DNA from: Caballeronia fortuita | GTDB taxonomy: Bacteria > Pseudomonadota > Gammaproteobacteria > Burkholderiales > Burkholderiaceae | Length of the DNA: 64,000 bases | NCBI RefSeq assembly: GCF_001544835.2 | Contig: NZ_FCNX02000009.1 | Location: forward strand, 62,001 to 126,000 | Direction of reading: 5' to 3' | Shown: positions 58,429-64,000 of the stretch, piece after piece | Numbering within the stretch: the first letter of the stretch is position 1 | How the letters are laid out: each line of letters opens with the position of its first letter | The notes under the pieces: generated by a model | Database searches by the model: none | What the model was told of the DNA's origin: nothing | What the model saw: the letters and a program-made list of their open reading frames with translations, nothing else | Position numbers and translations under genes: made by a program

Positions 58429-61242
58429 TCACGCTCCGTCGCTAAGGGCGAGGTCGCGCGAGCGCGCGACGGCTTCGTCGCGGCTCGACACGCCGAGCTT
58501 GCCGTAGATGTTCTTAAGATGCCACTTCACCGTCTCGGGCGAGATGCCCATCGTCCGGGCGATCTTCTTGTTCGGCAAAGCCTGCGCGAGCAGGCTCAGG
58601 ACTTTCGATTCGCGCACGCTCAAAATATCCGAGGCTTTCGAGTCGACCGAGCGCGCGCCCGCGGTTCCTGGTGTGGTGGCCCGTTTCGCCGTGGCGCATG
58701 CGTGCGCGTCGCGCAGACGATCCGCGTAGAACTGCAACACCCCGTCCTGCTGATTCTCCTCGCAAACGCGGCTGGTCAATTCCAGCGCGGCGGGATGGGC
58801 GTCGAGCAGCGTACGTACGAGACGCAGCCGATGTCCGTGGCGCACGGCCTCCAGCATGAGCTTGCGCGCGTTGGCCGCGTCGCCGCGATAGTGCGCCGTG
58901 ACGGCCTTGCGCACGTCGAGCGACACGGCTCGCCGCTGCCAGCCGCGCTCGCGGCACAACGCGATGAGCGGCGTCAGCGCATGCGCCGCCGCGTCGAAGT
59001 CCTCGTGCGCGAGCCGCCAGTCGATATGCGCCAGTTGGGCCACGAAGCGCAAATCGGCCTCGTGCGCGCGTGATCCGGCCCGCGCGATCAGTTCGTCGAG
59101 CCGCGCGAGGCCCGCATGCGCGGCGTCGAACTGGCCGCTTTGCAGATCGCGCCGCACGCGCTGCCCCCCGCAATATGCGAGCGCGCGGCGCAGTTCGTGC
59201 CTGGCGGCATAGTCCTCGAGGCGATCGAGACACGCGATCGCATCGAGCCGATGGCCCGCCAGCCAATGCGACGCCGACAAAACCGTGAGCACGCTCGTCA
59301 CGGCATCCGGAAACGATACCCGTTCGATGACGTCGAGACGTTCTTCGAGCAGTCTGCGCGCCTGGTCCGCGTCGCCCGATTCGTAGAGCACTTCGCCGAG
59401 CAGCGCGGTGGCGAGCGCGGACGCTTCGGCTGCGGCGCCGCGGCGCGGTTCGGCTTCGTGGAGCACGTCGCGGCACACGCGCTCGGTGCGCAGGAGATCG
59501 CCTTCGAGCAGATGGCCGAATCCCACGAGCGCGCGTCCGCTCAGCACGCCCGCCGGCGTGCCCGTGAGCGGCGTGCCGTCGGCGAGCAGGGGCGCGCGCT
59601 CCGCCTGGCTGCGACGCGCATCCTCGTATTCGCCGCGCAGCGTGTGAATCCACGACAGCAGATTGTTGCGCGCGCCGATGGTGACGCCGGGCGCGTCATC
59701 GGGCAGCGCGTGCAGTCGCGGCAGCAGCGCGCACGCCGCGTCGAGGTCGTCGCGCTGCACCGCGAGCGCGCCTTGCAGCAGCATCAACCGATAGTGCGAC
59801 AAGGTGTCGTCGGGTGCGAGATCGGCGCGAAGCCGTTCCAGCGCGCACGCGCAAGCGTCGAACTCGCGGTTGTAGAGATGCAGATGGATCATCCAGAGCC
59901 GCAGCCCGACGCGCGCCTGGATCTCGGCCGGCGGCAACAGACGCATCAGCGCCACGATCCTGCGCAACTCGCCGCGCGCCTGCAGGCCGTGCGCGACGTG
60001 CGCGACGAGGTTCGCCGCGGCCGCGCACTCGCCCGCGAGCACCGCGTGACGCACGGCTTCGTCGACGTGATCGTGCGCGCGGAACCACTGCCACGCGTCG
60101 CGATGCACCTGCCGCCGCTGCGCCTCGCTGCGTGCGCGAAAGCGCTCGAGCAGGGTCTCGCGAAAGAGCGGATTCAGGCGATACCACGCGTGATGCGCGT
60201 CGTGGCCGGCCGGCGCGAGAAAGAGATTGTCGCTTTCGAGGCGCGCGAGCAGCCTGAGCACGTCGGCGGGACGATCCTCGGCGCCGATCAGCGCGACGCA
60301 CAGCGGCGCGCAGAGCCGCTCGCACACGGCCATGCGCACGAGCAGCTCGCACTCGTTCGCCGCGAGCCTCGACAGCACTTCGCGGGAGAAATATTCCGCA
60401 AAGGAGTGGATGCCGAGCAGCGGCGCGCTCGTGAACGCGCCGTCCGGCACGAGATGCTTCGGCGCGACATTGCCGCGCTTTGCGCTCACCACGAGCAATT
60501 GCAGGCCGGCGATCCAGCCGTCGGTCATTTCGTGCATCCGGCGCGCGTCGCGCGGGCTGATCTCGCGCAGCTGCGACTTCAGGAACGCATGCGATTCCGC
60601 CACCGAGAAGCGCAGATCGCGCATGTCGAGTTCGAGCAGCAAACCTTCGTCGCGGATGCGGCCGACCGACAGCGGAATCGCCCCGCGCGACGCCAGCGCG
60701 ACGTGAAGATTCGACGGCGCGTAATCGAGGAGCCATTGCAGCGATTGATGGCAGCGCGGGTCTGTCAGCCGATGAAGGTCGTCGAGCACGAGCACGAGAT
60801 CGCCCTGGCGGCTCGCGATGCCGCGTACGAGCGCGATGATCGTGCGCTCGATGGCTTCGTCGTCCATGCCGCGTCCGCCGAGCAGCGCGGCGTCGCCCGC
60901 AATGGCCGGATCGACTTGTGCCAGGCTCGCGGCGAGCGCGTCGAGAAAGCGGGCGAGGTCGTCGATTTCCTCCGACAGCGTGAGCCACGCAACCTGAAAC
61001 GCGAGCGGATACAGCGCCTCGCGCCACGCGATGAGCGCCGTCGTCTTGCCGTAGCCCGCCGGGCCCTGCATCACGATGCAGCGCTTGCGCCGCGATTCGA
61101 CGAGCTGGCCGATGAGCCGCTCGCGGCCCACGATGCGCGTCGATACGCGCGGCGAGCCGCACGCGCGATCGGCCGGTGCGGACGAGGGGCCGGCGCGATC
61201 ATCGGCATGATCCGGAATGCGAAGGAAGATCGTTTCATTCAT
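58429..61242 (-). CDS. MalT-type LuxR-family ATP-dependent regulator
   Basis: Large STAND-class activator of 937 aa. An N-terminal P-loop (GPAGYGKTTALIAW, about residue 60), Walker B-like LVLVLDDLHR, a central TPR-like helical sensor region rich in Arg/Ala/Leu (about 350-830), and a C-terminal LuxR helix-turn-helix (LSVRESKVLSLLAQ then NKKIARTMGISPETVKWHL). MalT, AlkS and AcoK share this plan and turn on catabolic operons on inducer binding. ATG 61242 follows CAGGTG. It is flanked by the acyl-CoA genes and a porin, which it probably regulates. Confidence 0.9.
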   Translation of the reverse strand: MNETIFLRIPDHADDRAGPSSAPADRACGSPRVSTRIVGRERLIGQLVESRRKRCIVMQGPAGYGKTTALIAWREALYPLAFQVAWLTLSEEIDDLARFLDALAASLAQVDPAIAGDAALLGGRGMDDEAIERTIIALVRGIASRQGDLVLVLDDLHRLTDPRCHQSLQWLLDYAPSNLHVALASRGAIPLSVGRIRDEGLLLELDMRDLRFSVAESHAFLKSQLREISPRDARRMHEMTDGWIAGLQLLVVSAKRGNVAPKHLVPDGAFTSAPLLGIHSFAEYFSREVLSRLAANECELLVRMAVCERLCAPLCVALIGAEDRPADVLRLLARLESDNLFLAPAGHDAHHAWYRLNPLFRETLLERFRARSEAQRRQVHRDAWQWFRAHDHVDEAVRHAVLAGECAAAANLVAHVAHGLQARGELRRIVALMRLLPPAEIQARVGLRLWMIHLHLYNREFDACACALERLRADLAPDDTLSHYRLMLLQGALAVQRDDLDAACALLPRLHALPDDAPGVTIGARNNLLSWIHTLRGEYEDARRSQAERAPLLADGTPLTGTPAGVLSGRALVGFGHLLEGDLLRTERVCRDVLHEAEPRRGAAAEASALATALLGEVLYESGDADQARRLLEERLDVIERVSFPDAVTSVLTVLSASHWLAGHRLDAIACLDRLEDYAARHELRRALAYCGGQRVRRDLQSGQFDAAHAGLARLDELIARAGSRAHEADLRFVAQLAHIDWRLAHEDFDAAAHALTPLIALCRERGWQRRAVSLDVRKAVTAHYRGDAANARKLMLEAVRHGHRLRLVRTLLDAHPAALELTSRVCEENQQDGVLQFYADRLRDAHACATAKRATTPGTAGARSVDSKASDILSVRESKVLSLLAQALPNKKIARTMGISPETVKWHLKNIYGKLGVSSRDEAVARSRDLALSDGA

Positions 61243-61587
61243 CACGCACCTGCTTCTTTCGAAATGGGACGGCACTCCGGCTGTACGCGCACGGCCGGGC
61301 TCGATTTGCGTCGGACGATTCTAGCGTTCACGGCGCACCGCGCGCGCTAGGGAAACACGCGTAGTCCCCCGCGCGGAAATATAGGAACCAGACACTTGTA
61401 CCGGTTCGTTTCGAATGGTAGTTCGGGCAACGAACGAACTGGGGTATTCCCGCGCCCACTCGCTTCGGGTAGTGGTCATGCCGCGAGGGGCTGCGACACT
61501 GAGCCGGAGGGGATCAGAAGGTCGCCAGCGTGCGCCGGGCGGTTTGGACCGCGCGGCCGGCAGACGACGAACAAGGAGGAGACAGAC
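61243..61587. other. Divergent region between regulator and porin
   Basis: 345 bases with no gene. Next to the porin it holds AGTTCG-N9-CGAACT (about 61430-61450, with an inner GTTCG-N5-CGAAC dyad), a candidate operator for the LuxR regulator or a global regulator, and an AT-containing stretch GGAAATATAGGAACC near 61373-61388. Near the porin start GAGCCGGAGGGGATC and others are GC-rich leader sequence. Confidence 0.4.
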
Positions 61588-62700
61588 ATGCGGTTCATCA
61601 GAAAAGGCGTTGCCGGTGTGGCCCTTGCGGTCGTGGCGGGCGGCGCGTCGGCACAGTCGAGCGTCACGCTCTACGGCGTCGCCGACGGGTTTTTTCAATG
61701 GTTCGACAACGGCGGGCAGCACGCCTGGTCGATGCGCAGCGGCGGCAACAGCGGTTCGATGTTCGGCCTGAAGGGCAGCGAAGACCTCGGCAGCGGCCTT
61801 AAGGCCGTGTTCACGCTGGAAAACGGCTACAACCTCAACAACGGCACCGCCTTCGCCGATTCCTCGTCGATGTTCTATCGCCAGGCGTGGGTGGGCCTGT
61901 CGCACGAAAAGTACGGCTCGCTCACCTTCGGCAGGCAATATCAGCCGACGTTCTGGTCGCTCTATCCAACCGATCCGTTCCGCGCGAACGAGATCCTCTC
62001 GCCGCTTGCCGCTTCGGCCAATACCATCGATCGCAACACGATCGCCACGCAAACGGGCGGCGGACGTTCGAGCAATGCGATCGTCTACAAGTCGCCCAAT
62101 CTCAGCGGATTTCAGGTCTGGGGCATGTACGCGCTCGCCGCGAGCGTCACGCAGCCCTATCCGCAGTCCACCGGCAACATGCTCGATGTCGCCGCAACCT
62201 ACTCGGGCTACGGCCTCTACGCGGGCCTGTCGTATCAGTTCCAGCATCCGGGGTCGAAGACCCTGCCCGGCCTGCCCGCCTCGGTGAATACCGTGTCCGT
62301 CGAGCACTACACGGCGGCGCTCGCGTACCGCATCGGCATCGTGAACCTGCAGGCCAACTACACCTATCACAAGCCGGAAAATCCCGGCGCCGGCTCGGTT
62401 GCGGCGCGGCTGAACGCGGCGCATCCGTTCAGCGTCGCGGAAATCGGCGCGACGATCCAGGCGACGCCCGCCGACGCCATCGAACTCGCCGGGTTCCAGC
62501 GTCTCGCGCGCGGCGTGCACGACAACACCTGGGGCGTGCAGGTCGGCATGGATCACAGCCTCTCGAAGCGCACGACGGTTTATGCGCGCGCGGGCTACAT
62601 GAAGAACAACGGCCTCGCGACGACGACATGGCCCGGCTACACGACCACCGCCGGCGAGAACCAGACGCTCGTCGGCGTGGGCATGTCGCACCGGTTCTGA
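61588..62700 (+). CDS. Gram-negative porin
   Basis: Outer-membrane porin of 370 aa. A signal peptide (MRFIRKGVAGVALAVVAGGA then SA) precedes QSSVTLYGVADGFFQWF; FGLKGSEDLGSGLKAVFTLE and GRQYQPTFWSL are family motifs, and it ends in HRF. AAGGAGG lies before ATG 61588. It is similar to but not the same as the porin at 3025. Divergent from the LuxR regulator and near the acyl-CoA locus, it may admit that pathway's substrate, an inference. Confidence 0.92.
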   Translation: MRFIRKGVAGVALAVVAGGASAQSSVTLYGVADGFFQWFDNGGQHAWSMRSGGNSGSMFGLKGSEDLGSGLKAVFTLENGYNLNNGTAFADSSSMFYRQAWVGLSHEKYGSLTFGRQYQPTFWSLYPTDPFRANEILSPLAASANTIDRNTIATQTGGGRSSNAIVYKSPNLSGFQVWGMYALAASVTQPYPQSTGNMLDVAATYSGYGLYAGLSYQFQHPGSKTLPGLPASVNTVSVEHYTAALAYRIGIVNLQANYTYHKPENPGAGSVAARLNAAHPFSVAEIGATIQATPADAIELAGFQRLARGVHDNTWGVQVGMDHSLSKRTTVYARAGYMKNNGLATTTWPGYTTTAGENQTLVGVGMSHRF

Positions 62701-62788
62701 TTCACCGCTGGCGCGCTTCGTCCGCACCGGCAGGCGCGGCAAGTGGCGCCGTTCCGTTTTCATCGCATCGAACATCGTGACAACGACC

Positions 62789-63169
62789 ATGGCAATACAT
62801 CGAATCATGAAAATCATTCGCACCGGACAACTGATGATCGGCGTCGCCGCGCTCGGCGTCGCGCTTCACGCGCACGCACAGGCGGATGCATCGGCGGCAG
62901 CGGGCGCATCGGCGGCGGTATCGGCGTCGAGCGGGAGCAAGGCTTCATCGAGATCGGCCGATCGCGCGCTGCGCAGGCGCATTCTGACCGCGCTCGCGAA
63001 GGAGAAAGGCATGCGCGCGAGCGGCATCACCGTGCGCGCGACCAATGGCGACGTTCTGCTGGAAGGCTGGGTGCCTGAACAAGCACAGATCGAGCAGGCG
63101 ACGCGCGTGGCGCAGGGCGTGCAAGGCGTGAAATCCGTGCGCAACACGCTGACGCTCTCGACGTTCTGA
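62789..63169 (+). CDS. BON-domain periplasmic protein
   Basis: Small exported protein of about 126 aa. A signal peptide (MKIIRTGQLMIGVAALGVAL) ends near HAHAQA, followed by an Ala/Ser-rich linker and one BON domain: LRRRILTALAKEKGMRASG, then VRATNGDVLLEGWVPEQAQ and VAQGVQGVKSVRNTLTL. BON domains bind phospholipid or peptidoglycan surfaces (OsmY, DolP). Start is uncertain: ATGs at 62789 and 62807 and a GTG at 62777 lack good ribosome sites. A GC-rich hairpin follows. Confidence 0.8.
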   Translation: MAIHRIMKIIRTGQLMIGVAALGVALHAHAQADASAAAGASAAVSASSGSKASSRSADRALRRRILTALAKEKGMRASGITVRATNGDVLLEGWVPEQAQIEQATRVAQGVQGVKSVRNTLTLSTF

Positions 63170-63211
63170 CCGCTTTTCCTTCGCAGCGCGCCAGCCGATC
63201 CAACCGCCTCA

Positions 63212-63238
63212 ACCACTTCCACCACTTCCACCACTTCG
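63212..63238. repeat. Three copies of 9-bp repeat ACCACTTCC
   Basis: ACCACTTCC at 63212-63220 and 63221-63229, and ACCACTTCG at 63230-63238, in the convergent region between the BON gene and the aldehyde dehydrogenase. It is simple sequence with no coding support. Confidence 0.85.
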
Positions 63239-63242
63239 CCGC

Positions 63243-63271
63243 CCCCGCGCCGGTCATGAACCGGCGCGGGG
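63243..63271. terminator. GC-rich hairpin between convergent genes
   Basis: CCCCGCGCCGGT (63243-63254), loop CATGA, ACCGGCGCGGGG (63260-63271): a perfect 12-bp stem. There is no T-run on either side, so it may act as a transcript-stabilising or Rho-assisting hairpin rather than a classical intrinsic terminator. Confidence 0.5.
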
Positions 63272-63280
63272 CGGCGTGCC

Positions 63281-64000
63281 TTACACGCATCCGGCGATCG
63301 ACTTCGTTTCGAGGAACTCCGAGATGCCGTGCTCGCCGAATTCGCGGCCATTGCCCGACATCTTGTAGCCGCCGAAAGGCGCGTTCAGGTCGAGCGCCGC
63401 GCCGTTGAGCATCACCGCGCCCGCGCGCAGATGTTGCGCGACACGCCGCGCGCGCGCCGGATCGGACGAGGATACGTAGGCCGCGAGGCCATACTCCGTA
63501 TCGTTGGCGATATCGATCGCTTCATCCTCGCTTGCGTACGGAATAAGCACGACGACCGGCCCGAAGATTTCCTCGCGCGCGATGCGCATGTCGTTATGCA
63601 CATTCGCAAAGACGGTCGGGCGCGCATAGAAGCCGCGCGCGAGCGCCGCGGGCCGGCCGGCACCGCCCGCCGCGAGCGTTGCGCCCTCGTCGATGCCGCG
63701 CTGAATCATCTGCTGGACGCGCTCGTACTGACGCCGGTTCGAGATCGGACCGAGCTTCGTATCGGGATGCGCCGGATCGCCGACCGTGAGCGCGTTGGCG
63801 GTCGCCGCGGCGATGGCGGCGGCGGCGTCGTGAAGGTGCTTCGGCACCAGCATGCGCGTCGGCGCGATGCACGTCTGGCCGGAGTTCATCATGCAGAACA
63901 CGACGCCGTTCGAGACGGCGCTCTTCAGATCGGCGTCGTCGAGAATCACGTTCGGCGACTTGCCGCCCAGCTCCTGCGTGACGCGTTTGACGGTCGGCGC
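63281..64000 (-). CDS. Aldehyde dehydrogenase, C-terminal part
   Basis: Truncated by the window end; about 240 C-terminal residues are present. The catalytic Glu is in [10 protein letters not shown] near the edge and the Cys in [15 protein letters not shown]; the oligomerisation end reads [21 protein letters not shown]. The [16 protein letters not shown] pattern is common in general aldehyde dehydrogenases. Upstream start lies outside the window, so substrate and operon cannot be judged. Confidence 0.9.
   Translation of the reverse strand, partial: APTVKRVTQELGGKSPNVILDDADLKSAVSNGVVFCMMNSGQTCIAPTRMLVPKHLHDAAAAIAAATANALTVGDPAHPDTKLGPISNRRQYERVQQMIQRGIDEGATLAAGGAGRPAALARGFYARPTVFANVHNDMRIAREEIFGPVVVLIPYASEDEAIDIANDTEYGLAAYVSSSDPARARRVAQHLRAGAVMLNGAALDLNAPFGGYKMSGNGREFGEHGISEFLETKSIAGCV

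Noticed and set aside
59116..61350. A 744-codon plus-strand frame antisense to the LuxR regulator
   Set aside because: The minus-strand frame has a P-loop and a LuxR helix-turn-helix; the plus-strand frame has none and is a composition artefact.
1..64000. tRNA, rRNA, insertion sequences, phage genes or integrases
   Set aside because: None seen: no CCA-ended cloverleaf candidates, no transposase or recombinase motifs in any convincing frame, no terminal inverted repeats with target duplications.

Overview
The window looks like a chromosomal or chromid segment of a Burkholderiaceae bacterium, most like Caballeronia or Paraburkholderia. Support comes from the high GC content, the two Gram-negative trimeric porins whose mature ends begin QSSVTLYG, the phasin, DUF883, DUF2934 and MXKDX small proteins, and the many LysR regulators and catabolic operons. 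No rRNA, tRNA, CRISPR array, insertion sequence or phage module was seen. Species assignment is inference.

Layout. 1-4170: a partial gene, a small unknown protein whose start region carries a 13-bp tandem repeat, a QseBC-type two-component pair and a porin. 4452-12116: a sugar-acid or polyol catabolic operon (AldA-type dehydrogenase, MFS permease, enolase-superfamily enzyme, GMC oxidoreductase) followed by two tandem paralogous LysR genes. 12129-15037: small stress or envelope genes and an orphan receiver protein. 15195-16526: a GST-TetR operon with an operator-like palindrome in its promoter. 16527-19782: an ECF sigma factor and its NrsF anti-sigma, divergent from a cytochrome b, molybdopterin oxidoreductase and MXKDX operon; both strands carry GTAACC-N16-CGAA promoters. 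19864-23385: a stand-alone adenylation protein, a LysR and an SDR lacking its catalytic tyrosine. 23528-28009: an operon coding for a formaldehyde-activating-enzyme homologue, an aldo/keto reductase, an aldehyde dehydrogenase and an MFS permease. 28261-30125: a degenerate phosphopantetheinyl-transferase-like protein, a PAP2 phosphatase and a lipoprotein. 30202-35109: a nitrate/sulfonate/taurine-type ABC importer divergent from a TctDE-type two-component system. 35196-37830: two paralogous astacin-like metalloprotease lipoproteins, the second with a propeller-like C-terminal extension.

38009-47201 is a hydroxyproline utilisation cluster: MFS transporter, two proline-racemase-superfamily enzymes, an FAD D-amino acid dehydrogenase, a DapA-like deaminase, an amidohydrolase, a GntR regulator and, on the opposite strand, the two subunits of an aconitase X-type cis-3-hydroxyproline dehydratase. 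A CoA-transferase-family racemase (47323) and a lone glycosyltransferase (48541) follow.

49856-62700 is an acyl-CoA degradation locus: SDR (interrupted by a stop codon), two single-hotdog dehydratase subunits, SCP2-type thiolase, acyl-CoA dehydrogenase and acyl-CoA synthetase on one strand; a divergent pair of unlike acyl-CoA dehydrogenases, a large MalT-type LuxR regulator and a porin. The paired subunits resemble modules used for side-chain oxidation of bulky carboxylic acids such as steroids. The window ends in a truncated aldehyde dehydrogenase.

The strongest regulatory findings are the divergent SigF-type promoters, a short leader ORF overlapping the sigma gene, and three sites with one shared geometry (TAAG half-sites 11 bp apart, then 10 bp, then a -10-like hexamer) that suggest a QseB/PmrA-like regulon.
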